Below are positions 35,248-43,821 of a stretch of 64,000 nucleotides of DNA, one piece after another; within the stretch, counting starts at the first letter, position 1, and each line of letters opens with the position of its first letter. Below the pieces are notes generated by a model. It worked only from the letters and a program-made list of their open reading frames with translations, was not told the origin of the DNA and did not search any database. Both the position numbers and the translations under genes were made by a program. Source of the stretch: Candidatus Melainabacteria bacterium (lineage in GTDB: Bacteria; Cyanobacteriota; Vampirovibrionia; Obscuribacterales; Obscuribacteraceae); the NCBI GenBank assembly GCA_003242885.1, contig QKMZ01000007.1:339146-403145 (forward strand). The letters are read 5' to 3'.

Positions 35248-36978
35248 ATGCTCATGCAATGCAAACTCAAAAGTGAAAGAAGTGGTGGCAAGAGAATGAA
35301 GCTTGTACGCCGAACCACCGGTAGTGCATTTGCAATTGTCGCTGTTTGCGCCCTGCTGATCATAATTGCCATAGTCACCGGTTTTCGTATGAGCGTATTT
35401 CTCGGCAGTTCGCAAGAAATGAAAAACTCGGTCGATGCAGGCGCACTCAATGTTGCAAAGAGTGTGTTTGAGCTAAAGTTGAAACCAGCGGGTTCTAAGC
35501 AAGGTCTCGGATACAGCGACGTCACGGACTCGCAGCAGCAAATTAGTCTAGCCAATATCAACCGAGTTTGGGGCAAGTCTTTCTTGGTGAACGCCAATGC
35601 TGAGGCGATGAGCCAACAAGGATATGGGTCGGCCACAAGCTCAGCAACTGATGCTTTTCAAAATGCGACAACCATAAACAATGAACTTTATGACCTGCTG
35701 ACGAAGAAAGGCAATCTGGCTGTCTACTTCAACAAGCTGGTTTCCGGCAAGCCGGCGAAATTGTTGGGGAAAGGAGGTTCGGTTTCGTCTGGTAATACCG
35801 ATGAATGGGACTCTGCTGCGCTCTACCGTGGTGAGGAGTCTAACATCGAAGTAAATGACCCTCTAACCATTCCCTCTGGCATTACTGCGAATTTGCATAC
35901 GAAAAACAATCAATCCTATTTGCAGGGATATAACCCTTCAGAAGCGAATGGTAATCACTTCAATTTTGTGACGTTTCACTCGAACGAAGCATCACATTTG
36001 GTGTCTAACAGTACGTTTGACCAATGGAAGGATGTTGCTGTTCCAAACAGTACCGCAATGACTTTGCCAAACACGTTTAAGGAGTCTGGTCAGATTGCAG
36101 GGCAATTGCAGTTGGCTGCGGCTGCGTCGGCAGTTGCAAATCCGATGCGCAGCTACGAACTGACAATTCCGCATTCGTTTGTTGCGATTAGTCTTACTTC
36201 CATTGCCACAATCAGATTGGACGATGGACATGGTCACGTCACCACCTATCCTCAGATGGCTTATTACTCTGACACTGGCACTGTCCAGCCCTTCAAAAGC
36301 GTTGATTTAGAAAAGAAGCGCTATACGTATCCGTACACATCTAGTAAGTGGTTGGCCACTACGGGTTTGTTGAGTGGTTATGTCTCGCTTGGAAATGAAC
36401 TTCAACCGGACAATTTGTGGCAGGCAATCAATGCCCTTCCGGGCGATCATTCCGCGGCCATCAGTGTGATTTTGCAGCGAGTGAAGGAGTTTAAACCAGG
36501 CTACACACAAGCTGAACTGCAGAATCTATTGAAAGGTCAGCATCTGCTAAATAACGGCGAGGATACCGTTACTTATTACATCTTTCCTAAGTACACGACG
36601 CCTGATAATACCAGTGCGCAAGTTTCGGTTGGAACCGCTGGGCAATTACCGAGCTGGCTAAACAAAGGCGCTTCCCCTGAAGGTACGTCCAAGACGATTG
36701 TGAAGGAGACGACGCAACGCGACAAGCCGAATACCGCATGGAGCACCATCAATGAAGGGCACTACGAAATTCCGATGACACCAAAACCGGATTGGCCCAG
36801 CTATTCCGCAGACGTCCATCGAACCGCGCTATCCGGCACTCTTTCCTGGCAGCCAGGAACCGGATGGAATCAATGCCTCGGTGTGCTCAGTATCAATCGA
36901 AAAACTGACGTGATCTTCACAGGTTGGCCTTCTCGATCTAGTGATTACATGGATGAGATTTTTGGACCGGTGCAATAG
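35248..36978 (+). CDS. TadG-like Flp pilus assembly protein
   Basis: 576 residues. It starts with a basic region and TTGSAFAIVAVCALLIIIAIVTGF, a membrane anchor similar to TadG (TadE-like motif with Gly-Ser-Ala). The segment SVDAGALNVAKSVFELKL follows; the VDAGALAAA-type motif is the hallmark of TadG/Flp-associated proteins (Pfam Tad-like domain). The long remainder is extracytoplasmic and rich in Ser/Thr/Asn. The ATG at 35248 has GAGGA upstream. It likely anchors or caps a Tad pilus; a core ATPase gene is not in this window. Confidence 0.75.
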   Translation: MLMQCKLKSERSGGKRMKLVRRTTGSAFAIVAVCALLIIIAIVTGFRMSVFLGSSQEMKNSVDAGALNVAKSVFELKLKPAGSKQGLGYSDVTDSQQQISLANINRVWGKSFLVNANAEAMSQQGYGSATSSATDAFQNATTINNELYDLLTKKGNLAVYFNKLVSGKPAKLLGKGGSVSSGNTDEWDSAALYRGEESNIEVNDPLTIPSGITANLHTKNNQSYLQGYNPSEANGNHFNFVTFHSNEASHLVSNSTFDQWKDVAVPNSTAMTLPNTFKESGQIAGQLQLAAAASAVANPMRSYELTIPHSFVAISLTSIATIRLDDGHGHVTTYPQMAYYSDTGTVQPFKSVDLEKKRYTYPYTSSKWLATTGLLSGYVSLGNELQPDNLWQAINALPGDHSAAISVILQRVKEFKPGYTQAELQNLLKGQHLLNNGEDTVTYYIFPKYTTPDNTSAQVSVGTAGQLPSWLNKGASPEGTSKTIVKETTQRDKPNTAWSTINEGHYEIPMTPKPDWPSYSADVHRTALSGTLSWQPGTGWNQCLGVLSINRKTDVIFTGWPSRSSDYMDEIFGPVQ

Positions 36979-36980
36979 AG

Positions 36981-37796
36981 ATGATCGTAATGAGAAAAGG
37001 ACTTTTAATTGCGGTTGCAATGCACGGTATCACACTCGGGTGCCTGGTAGCGCCAGCGGTGCAAGCTAGTGAATCAGAAAGTGGTGTCAAGTATGTTTCA
37101 AACAATGTTGCGACTGCCGGTGTCAATAACAGCGGTGGCTTTGTGATGAACAATGGCAAAAGCTTTGGTGTAAACAATGGTGGCCGAGATGAAGAGCCCC
37201 AAGTTGAGGAGCCGAAAGATAGTTTTCTTAGCAAGGGCATACGGCAATACCGTTGCCGCCAGTTTGGAACAGCTGCAAATGATTTGGGTGCCGCATTACC
37301 ATCGGAGTTTAACAACCCGCTCTTGCATTACTACTATGCAAACTGCATGGTGCACCTGAGACACAAGGAATCTGCGATTCGCGAGTATAGAATTGCGTAT
37401 GCACTGCAGCCGAATGGAACGATCGGTGAATACTGCAAACTCTGTCTTGACCGATTTGGAATTGATGCTGAGGGAAAGAAGTCGTCGCAACCGAAGGCAT
37501 CGCCAGCAAAACCCGGTTCTAAAAATTCGCCAGAAATTCCAGAGCCACCTAGCGCGACGGAGTTAGCGGCGTTGAAAGCAAATCCGAAGGATGGCTCGGA
37601 AAGTGCCATTGCGCGAGAGAAGGCCGTGGAAAATTTGAAAGATTTGATGCATCAGAAAAAACGCGAAAATGGTGCACCTTTGCCTTCAGTTGTTGGAACC
37701 AACCTTTTCGTTCGCAACTACAAAGCACCGCAGCCAGTGCCCACTGCGAACAAACCTGCTCCTCCACTCAAGGGCTTCAAACTTTGGTGGTGGTAA
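36981..37796 (+). CDS. Exported TPR-containing protein, last gene of the pilus operon
   Basis: 271 residues with a signal peptide (RKGLLIAVAMHGITLGCLVAPAVQAS). An Asn/Gly-rich stretch (about 38-70) precedes a TPR-like part (QYRCRQFGTAANDLGAAL, AIREYRIAYALQPNG). The C-terminus is Pro/Lys-rich and ends in FKLWWW. The ATG at 36981 follows 2 bp after the TadG stop, indicating coupling. A TadD-like role, assisting pilus subunit assembly, is plausible for a TPR protein here but is an inference. Confidence 0.68.
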   Translation: MIVMRKGLLIAVAMHGITLGCLVAPAVQASESESGVKYVSNNVATAGVNNSGGFVMNNGKSFGVNNGGRDEEPQVEEPKDSFLSKGIRQYRCRQFGTAANDLGAALPSEFNNPLLHYYYANCMVHLRHKESAIREYRIAYALQPNGTIGEYCKLCLDRFGIDAEGKKSSQPKASPAKPGSKNSPEIPEPPSATELAALKANPKDGSESAIAREKAVENLKDLMHQKKRENGAPLPSVVGTNLFVRNYKAPQPVPTANKPAPPLKGFKLWWW

Positions 37797-37803
37797 TTAA
37801 GCA

Positions 37804-37831
37804 AGAAGCCAGCTGCGATGAGCTGGCTTCT
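37804..37831. terminator. Strong hairpin between convergent genes
   Basis: AGAAGCCAGCT and AGCTGGCTTCT form a perfect 11-bp stem with a 6-base loop, 7 bp after the pilus operon stop and 28 bp from the convergent stop at 37860. It probably serves as a bidirectional terminator, although no long T-run is adjacent. Confidence 0.7.
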
Positions 37832-37859
37832 CTACCACCGAAGTAATGGTTTCTAATTT

Positions 37860-39047
37860 TTATTTGTCGAGATTCAAAATAGCTTCGCTAATGATCTTAT
37901 ATTCTCGTTCGCTAAGTGCTCCTGCCGAGTAGACAGGTCCCCGCGGGGGGCTCGGGCGCTCTATGGTGGGTCTTTCCAGTGGAGGCTTCGGTCCTTCTTT
38001 CTCCATTTGAGAATGTTGGATGTTTTGTGCTTTCTTTTCGATTGTCGCCATTTGGTTTGCCATTTCTACTTGCGCGGCAAGACCGTTGACAGCAAGAGCC
38101 TGTAATCGTGTTGTTTCCGTGTCGCTGTTCAAGGCTTTGTCAGCTTCACGCGCCTTGCCATATATACCAAAGGGTTCAAGGCTTCCGCTTCTTTGCTCTG
38201 CATTCACCTCTCCCGACGACGAGATTGTGAGATGCGATTCTTTCTCTGGGTTGAAGCCTCCCAAGTAACCTCCCTGGCTCGCGTTCTGGAAATTAGTGAG
38301 TACGTCGAGTGAGTACTGTCCGTTGTTGTCGATAACATCGACTGTGGTGCTAAGAATCTGTGTCAATTCACGCGCCATTGCTTGGAGTTTTTCTTTTCCG
38401 ATTGAATCGCCTTCCATCTCTTTGAGCAATGACTGAATCTGTGACATGTCGCCTGACACGAGTGCTTGCAATGCTGTTTGTGTTTCAACCGAGATAGGTC
38501 CATTAACTGGATTGAGACGTCCCTCGCCTTCATCTGCGAGTCGATCGATTGTTCCAATAGCTGTGGTAATTGCAGCGTCAGAAGGAGCTTCAGCAGCTGT
38601 TCTTGGTGGTGCTGGTCTTTGGCTTGATCTGTTGTTCGGCAACTCTTGTATTTGGTCCATTACCTTGGGTAAGGACTTATCTTCTCTTTCTAGACCACGA
38701 TCAGCCGGTATGTCTGGATTTTGTTTGGAACCCTGCTGTGTTGCTGTTTGGTCACCTGGCATTGGTTTCCCAGAGTGTTCCGTACTTTCTGGTCCATTTG
38801 TTCCGTGTGTTGGCATTTTGCCTGGGTCCACGATTTCAAAGTCTTTGTTGACCCATTTCGAATAAGCCTCACCCATGCTTTCGCCAAGTTCCTTCGCTGT
38901 TTTGATGAACTTATCCGCGTTTTGCATAAGGTTATGAACGTCAAATACTGGTGTTCCAGTAGAGCCCAAACTTCCTGACTCAGAATGATTGTCGCTTGCA
39001 GTGTGCTGCGGTTTTGGCTCTGTTCTTGCGATTTCAGTATTTCCCAT
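37860..39047 (-). CDS. Large hydrophilic, mostly disordered protein of unknown function
   Basis: 395 residues with no signal peptide or membrane helix. The N-terminal half is Ser/Pro/Gln-rich. A helical segment around residues 185-260 (ALQALVSGDMSQIQSLLKEM, REEL-like periodicity) and another near 300-345 (AAQVEMANQMATIEKKAQNI) may be globular or coiled. A C-terminal Pro/Arg run (PERPTIERPSPPRGP) precedes a short helix. The start is ATG with AGAGGA upstream. It resembles the other disordered proteins in this window. Function unknown. Confidence 0.68.
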   Translation of the reverse strand: MGNTEIARTEPKPQHTASDNHSESGSLGSTGTPVFDVHNLMQNADKFIKTAKELGESMGEAYSKWVNKDFEIVDPGKMPTHGTNGPESTEHSGKPMPGDQTATQQGSKQNPDIPADRGLEREDKSLPKVMDQIQELPNNRSSQRPAPPRTAAEAPSDAAITTAIGTIDRLADEGEGRLNPVNGPISVETQTALQALVSGDMSQIQSLLKEMEGDSIGKEKLQAMARELTQILSTTVDVIDNNGQYSLDVLTNFQNASQGGYLGGFNPEKESHLTISSSGEVNAEQRSGSLEPFGIYGKAREADKALNSDTETTRLQALAVNGLAAQVEMANQMATIEKKAQNIQHSQMEKEGPKPPLERPTIERPSPPRGPVYSAGALSEREYKIISEAILNLDK

Positions 39048-39297
39048 TACTTAATCCTCTTGGCGGTGAAGAAACGCAGACGACTCATCGGCTCTATGCC
39101 TGTCGTCAGTGCATTGGTGGTAGTTTGGTGCTGTTTCGGAAAGGTTGAAGCGGAGTCTCAACCCCTTGTGCCAATAGAATAGGGCGATTATGTTGCTCGA
39201 AGGTTGCTGCCCTGAAAAGCTAGCAGGGCTTTGCTCTTGGCGTCCAAGGTGCGGTCTTTGCCGGTGTTTTCTCTCACGCTTTACGAGCCGAAGAGCA

Positions 39298-39696
39298 CTA
39301 CAGTGGTCTCTTCTTAGCCTTCAGCATTAACCAGCATATGACGACGAAGCCTTCGATCGCAGATGCCATAAACATATTCTGTCTTGCGCCTTGGACTGCA
39401 GGAATTGCGCATAGCCGCAGCAGTTGAATCACAAGGATGGGGATGAGCACGAGCCAACGAATCTTTTGGTGAAGGGCCGGCGCACATCGCACAGCAAAAC
39501 CGGTTGCCCAGGTCGCGCTTAAATAAGTTGTGACCGCACCGCTTATCCAAAGTATATTCGTAACGAATGGCACAAAGGTAAAGAAGGCAATCGCGCCCTG
39601 TAGTGCTGCGCTTACTATGTATCCCAATCCGTAGCCTGCCAAAGCGGCAAACGGGGTGGCAATCCATCGTAGTAAGGCTTTGCTCGCGCGTTTCAC
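39298..39696 (-). CDS. Small polytopic membrane protein
   Basis: 132 residues with about four hydrophobic helices (ALAGYGLGYIVSAALQGAIA, VTNILWISGAVTTYLSAT, IRWLVLIPILVIQLLRL, IEGFVVICWLML). A basic N-terminus and a basic end (KAKKRPL) suggest both ends are cytoplasmic. No family recognised. The 250-bp gap on its downstream side holds a GCCCTG/CAGGGC hairpin (39209-39229) that may end this transcript. Confidence 0.58.
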   Translation of the reverse strand: MKRASKALLRWIATPFAALAGYGLGYIVSAALQGAIAFFTFVPFVTNILWISGAVTTYLSATWATGFAVRCAPALHQKIRWLVLIPILVIQLLRLCAIPAVQGARQNMFMASAIEGFVVICWLMLKAKKRPL

Positions 39697-39797
39697 TTAT
39701 AAGACCCGGTCAGTGCAACAGAACCGATTGCACAGTATAAACTACCGGTGCTCATCTCAAAAGTGTCGATTATCATGTCACGGCTATGTGACTTTTC

Positions 39798-40289
39798 TTA
39801 TTCATATCCGGCAGCGCGACTAAATTTCCGCAGCCACCATTTGAAGTTTTGCAATCGAAATCTATGAAAGCCATACTTGCGCATCTCATCGTAGGCTTGC
39901 TTAAAAGACCATCCCTGACGAAACATTCGAAAGATCGCGATCAATATTCCAGTTCGGTCCGAGCCGTGGAGGCAATGGACATAAACAGGATGGTGATGAG
40001 AATTGTCGATGAGCTCGAGAAAGTAGTCGATTGTTTCTGGCTTCGGTAAATTCCAATAGTTGAGAGGCATTGAAATGAATGTCATACCGAGTGACTCAAC
40101 CGACGCCTTCTCTGCAGCGATGACTTTCTTCCCCCAACGAAGGCACAAAACTGTTTTCACACCCATATCACGCAGGGCGAGAAAGCCCTCTTTTATAGGC
40201 TGTCCGCCGCGATAGAGGTACGGTTCTACCTGGTGAAAATTGCGAATAGGGACTTTGCCGTCACCTTGTTTTTTCGTGATGTCAGTCAT
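39798..40289 (-). CDS. PTP/dual-specificity-like phosphatase
   Basis: The internal ATG at 40289 (MTDITKKQGDG) gives 163 residues; earlier in-frame codons overlap the divergent gene's leader. The signature HCLHGSDRTG provides the CX5R P-loop (C106, R112), with upstream YRGGQPIKEGFLALRDMG and the MPLNYWNLPK loop. This is the layout of compact tyrosine/dual-specificity or phytase-like phosphatases often labelled tyrosine phosphatase Siw14/DSP. It hydrolyses phospho-substrates through a cysteinyl intermediate. It lies head to head with a lipid kinase, 109 bp apart. Confidence 0.82.
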   Translation of the reverse strand: MTDITKKQGDGKVPIRNFHQVEPYLYRGGQPIKEGFLALRDMGVKTVLCLRWGKKVIAAEKASVESLGMTFISMPLNYWNLPKPETIDYFLELIDNSHHHPVYVHCLHGSDRTGILIAIFRMFRQGWSFKQAYDEMRKYGFHRFRLQNFKWWLRKFSRAAGYE

Positions 40290-40398
40290 GAAAACCTTGA
40301 AGGAAAGGCACTGGTACTTAACGCCAACACGATCTACTATAGCCCTCAATCAGCGATTTTCTTATCAATGTACAGCCTGCTTTCCTCAAACTTACGCA

Positions 40399-41457
40399 AT
40401 GACGCCCGACAGTAACACACCAGACGCAAAAATCAAGCAGGTTCTGGTTGTGTACAACCCCACGTCTGGAACCGTCGGTGATTTTGACCGCCGACTTGGT
40501 TCGATGGTTCGGCATTTTGCTGAAGAGAAGGGCTATGTGGTAAACGCGCGGCCGATAACGCCTAATATGACCAGTGCAGAGATGCTCGCCCCTGTTATGG
40601 GTCCGTTCGAGCTTGTTGTTGCAGTAGGAGGTGATGGCACTGTCGGCTTTGTGCTTGGCGCAGTTGCTGAAACTGGATTGAAAATCCCGGTAGGCATCAT
40701 TCCTTTTGGAACCGGAAATCTTTTGGCTCGCGCACTAAAGCTATGCACAGGAAGACCTGGTGAAGATCCGTTGGAGCGCGCGATGGACACAATTCTGCAT
40801 GGTGATACCATCAGCCTCGACCTAGGCAAAGTAAATGGAAGTTGGTTCACCATTGATGCTGGAACAGGGCCAATTGCAGACGCTATTACAAAACCGGTGA
40901 AAGAGTATAAAACTACGTTTCGCCTCTTTGCATACGGATGGCCACTGCTTAAAAGCGTTACACATCGACCTTTGCGGTACGAACTGACGATTGACGGCAA
41001 TGAGAAACTAGATGTTGAGGCTTCCGGCATCTTTATAACGAACAGTTCTGAAATGGGCATTGGAGCTGAAGGAATTGAACATTTGTCTGATGGAGTCTTG
41101 GATCTACTAGTGATGAACCCTCGCAGTATTGCTGATTACTGGCGGATTCTCGTGCGTTTTTTTAGATGGTTCATTCTCAATCAAGACTCAGGCAACGTGC
41201 CCTATGTTCTGCGCAAAGTAAGAACAGTAGAAATTGAAATGATTCCAAAGCAAGTTAGTCGTTCTCCGCTTCATAGATTTGCTCGTAAAACACGAGACCT
41301 TTTGTCGGGCAAGACACATGTTGCGAAATTGAAGTTCGAAGCTGAAGTTATGGTCGACGGCGAGCCCTGTGGAAAAACGCCCTGCACGGTGGAAATAGTC
41401 CCTGCCGCAGTCATGGTACGCGTACCCCGGGCAAACGCGCCGGCGCTTAAACGGTAG
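40399..41457 (+). CDS. Diacylglycerol/lipid kinase family protein (YegS-like)
   Basis: The ATG at 40399 (MTPDSNTPDAKIKQVLVVYNP) starts the protein at the expected place; longer frames overlap the divergent gene. 352 residues: VVYNPTSG near the N-terminus, the nucleotide motif VVAVGGDGTVGFV, GIIPFGTGNLLA, then a second beta domain with VDGEPCGKTPC near the end. These are the landmarks of the DAGK catalytic family. It probably phosphorylates a lipid at the membrane; the exact lipid is unknown. Confidence 0.9.
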   Translation: MTPDSNTPDAKIKQVLVVYNPTSGTVGDFDRRLGSMVRHFAEEKGYVVNARPITPNMTSAEMLAPVMGPFELVVAVGGDGTVGFVLGAVAETGLKIPVGIIPFGTGNLLARALKLCTGRPGEDPLERAMDTILHGDTISLDLGKVNGSWFTIDAGTGPIADAITKPVKEYKTTFRLFAYGWPLLKSVTHRPLRYELTIDGNEKLDVEASGIFITNSSEMGIGAEGIEHLSDGVLDLLVMNPRSIADYWRILVRFFRWFILNQDSGNVPYVLRKVRTVEIEMIPKQVSRSPLHRFARKTRDLLSGKTHVAKLKFEAEVMVDGEPCGKTPCTVEIVPAAVMVRVPRANAPALKR

Positions 41458-41487
41458 GCAGCAGGCAGGTACTAGGCTGTTAGCGTA

Positions 41488-41516
41488 AGTCGGTCTATGA
41501 TGGTTGCAGACCGATT
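41488..41516. terminator. Hairpin between convergent genes
   Basis: AGTCGGTCT and AGACCGATT pair over 9 bp with one G-U, between the lipid kinase stop and the convergent YjbR-like gene. Likely bidirectional termination. Confidence 0.45.
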
Positions 41517-41530
41517 GAGAGGGATAGGAG

Positions 41531-41899
41531 CTAGTCTTTAAGCAATCCAAGTTCTCGACGTTTCTTTTTGGAAACCCCTTCGAGAACTAGATCATATGAT
41601 TTGCGAATGTAATCTTTGAGCTGCTGATCTGTGAAGCCGGGCTTGTCGTAATGTTGAATCCAGAGAAGTCCACGTGATGCTAAATATGGTGCCGGGCGTA
41701 ACCCTGGCTGTTCTTGCAAAACTTCGAACGCCCAAGGACTAACCTTAATAGTGTAGGCTTCCTCTCCTTCTTCTTCGCTCCAGCCTCCGATGGCAAACAC
41801 TTTGTCGGCGACTTTCCACACGTGACATCCACCCCATTGCATGACATACGTTGTGCAAGGCAGTGATTTGCAGAATTTGTTGAATTGGGCGAATTTCAA
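41531..41899 (-). CDS. MmcQ/YjbR family protein
   Basis: 122 residues of the usual family length. KFCKSLPCTTYVMQWGGCHVWKVADKVFAIGG and the later PAPYLASRGLLWI, with DQQLKDYIRKSYDLV at the C-terminus, match the YjbR/MmcQ (CyaY-like fold) family. Proposed DNA-binding function is poorly supported in the literature. The start appears to be TTG at 41899; no good ribosome site is seen. Confidence 0.85.
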   Translation of the reverse strand: MKFAQFNKFCKSLPCTTYVMQWGGCHVWKVADKVFAIGGWSEEEGEEAYTIKVSPWAFEVLQEQPGLRPAPYLASRGLLWIQHYDKPGFTDQQLKDYIRKSYDLVLEGVSKKKRRELGLLKD

Positions 41900-41956
41900 G
41901 CTTGTATTAGCCCCGGGAAGTCGACGCTACTCACTTGATTTTTACCATCGTGACAA

Positions 41957-43534
41957 TTATTCGTCAAAGAGCGAATCAATGAAGAAGTCAGCGTTGGTGC
42001 GTTGGCGTCCGTCGAGTGTTGGATCGAAGGCTCCTGCACCGGTTTTCGAATCCACGGTAACTCCCGTGAAGTCTGCTTTCAAAGCGGGCATAAATCCGCC
42101 GAACAAGCCAGTTGATTGTTTGACTTCTGAGTTGACGTAGTTGCCGCGACTATCAAGGTTGCCTGTCAGCACACCAGATATGGTGCTCTGGTCGTCGCCT
42201 ACAAAACTGAAATTTAGAGATCTTGTTTCAGCGTCGAAGGTAACTTTGTCATTAGCATCACATCGGCTGGTGATTACTTCGTCGTCTTTGAGGGCTTCGC
42301 CGAGGTTGCCGTCGCCGTCTACACGGAATGCCTTTCCATCAGCTTGGAACATAATGCGCTGACCGTCCCCAAGATTCACAACTTCTTTGTCGAAGACAGT
42401 TATGTCGTGTCCTTCTTTAGCTCTTAATTCCGGATTGTCGAAAGATGTAGTGTGACCTGTTATTGATGCGCCATCAGATGTTTTCACCAACAAAACATTT
42501 TTGTTAGCTTCGATTTGATCTTCGATGTTATTTCCTTTTGCGTCCTGGATGTGCGGATCGCCCCATATCAAATGGCGCTCAGCCTTGTCGTAAAACTCCG
42601 GCTCACAAGGTGGCTCCGGCTCACAAGGCGGCTCTGGCTGACACGGAGGTTCTGGTTCGCACGGCGGTTTTGGTTCGCACGGAGGTTTTGGTTCGCACGG
42701 AGGTTCTGGCTCGCAGGGGGTCTCCGGCTCCTCTGGAGTTTCGCCAGGAGGTTCTGGCTCACATGGAGTCTCCGGTTCTTCCGGAGTTTCACACGGTGGT
42801 TTGGGCTCGCATGGACTTTCCGGTTGTTCTGGTGTTTCACAAGGAGGAGTCGGTTGTTCGGGCTGTTCGCAATCCGGCCCTTGCTCTCTCGGTTGTCTGT
42901 AACCTCCATGTCTGCCACGACGATTTGCGTCCTCGATTTTATCTACACCATAATCAACATCATCACGTCCGTTGTTCAGCTCTCTTCTTCCCTTGCGAAG
43001 GAGTTGCATTGCTTCGTCTTCTCTGCCGTTGCGAATTAAGTGCAAAGCCTTTGATAAGTGGTGCCGGCTATCGGAAATGTCGTCGAGTCCTTCTCTAACA
43101 TTGCGCTCCCCGCGGCGATCTTCTCTGGAGTCGTTAGGATTGTGTCTCATTCCATCTCTGAGATCTTCCACACCTCCGCTAATATCTCTCAACGAGTCGC
43201 GTAAGTAACTTGCAGCACTTTCAGAGTCGCCACTGCGGAGTGCACGCATTGCGCGCTGGACTTCATTGCTTGCGCGGTCGAGACGATTTTCTCCAGAATG
43301 CAGTTCATTTACGGCCCGGTTTTGGTGACGTTGATCGTTGTGATCGTAGATGTTGAAATTGAGCCCTGCGTTTAGCTCTTGATCCATGTCATCGTTGTTT
43401 CTGGAGTCTCTTCTGAATCCACGGCTGTTAAAGCTTTCTGGTCTCCACGCATCTTGCGCTGCGGAAGAGCCCCATTCGCTGGCTCCTTCCATCGGCTGGT
43501 GGCGTCCGGATGTGGAATCATTTGGCCTGTGCAT
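41957..43534 (-). CDS. Cys-Pro-repeat protein with GDPH (DUF1521/vWD-like) domain
   Basis: 525 residues, ATG fixed by GGAGG about 7 bases upstream. Three parts are visible: (1) an Arg/Asp-rich helical region, about 70-205, with repeats such as ALRSGDSESAASYLRDSL; (2) a proline block, about 220-313, made of PPCEPEPPCEPK-type units with some 18 cysteines; (3) a C-terminal beta domain starting HLIWGDPHIQD (GDPH at 325-328). GDPH followed by strands is shared by the von Willebrand D domain and by DUF1521, where NopE1-type proteins self-cleave at GD|PH in metal. No signal peptide is seen, and export is unproven. Confidence 0.68.
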   Translation of the reverse strand: MHRPNDSTSGRHQPMEGASEWGSSAAQDAWRPESFNSRGFRRDSRNNDDMDQELNAGLNFNIYDHNDQRHQNRAVNELHSGENRLDRASNEVQRAMRALRSGDSESAASYLRDSLRDISGGVEDLRDGMRHNPNDSREDRRGERNVREGLDDISDSRHHLSKALHLIRNGREDEAMQLLRKGRRELNNGRDDVDYGVDKIEDANRRGRHGGYRQPREQGPDCEQPEQPTPPCETPEQPESPCEPKPPCETPEEPETPCEPEPPGETPEEPETPCEPEPPCEPKPPCEPKPPCEPEPPCQPEPPCEPEPPCEPEFYDKAERHLIWGDPHIQDAKGNNIEDQIEANKNVLLVKTSDGASITGHTTSFDNPELRAKEGHDITVFDKEVVNLGDGQRIMFQADGKAFRVDGDGNLGEALKDDEVITSRCDANDKVTFDAETRSLNFSFVGDDQSTISGVLTGNLDSRGNYVNSEVKQSTGLFGGFMPALKADFTGVTVDSKTGAGAFDPTLDGRQRTNADFFIDSLFDE

Positions 43535-43678
43535 GTCGAACCTCCAGTAGTCAAAGCAGGCTCAGCAAGCGTTCGCTCGCTTTAGAAACTTTGAGAAATG
43601 ACCAAGTCAACGCAACCGTATTCCGGCTTTGATGTGTTTGGTCTGGTAAGTGAAACAAGGAAGAGCGTTGCCCAGTCT

Positions 43679-43695
43679 GCCAGCCTTTGGCTGGT
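43679..43695. other. Short GC-rich hairpin
   Basis: CCAGCC and GGCTGG around a TTT loop, extendable by one G-C pair, in the gap between the amidase and the GDPH gene. It could end the amidase transcript. Confidence 0.35.
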
Positions 43696-43821
43696 GCCTG
43701 GAAAAGCGGAAGCGGAAGGCTTCCACCGGTTACTTTCTGTCAAGACCGTGACACAAAAATGACAATCCGCCCGCCTACCCCGAAAGGCAGACAGGCTTAT
43801 ACATTGGAGGAAAACTACTAG

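Noticed and set aside
42515..43039. Arg/Phe/Trp-rich gene on the plus strand
   Set aside because: It is the antisense image of the Cys-Pro repeat in the GDPH gene.
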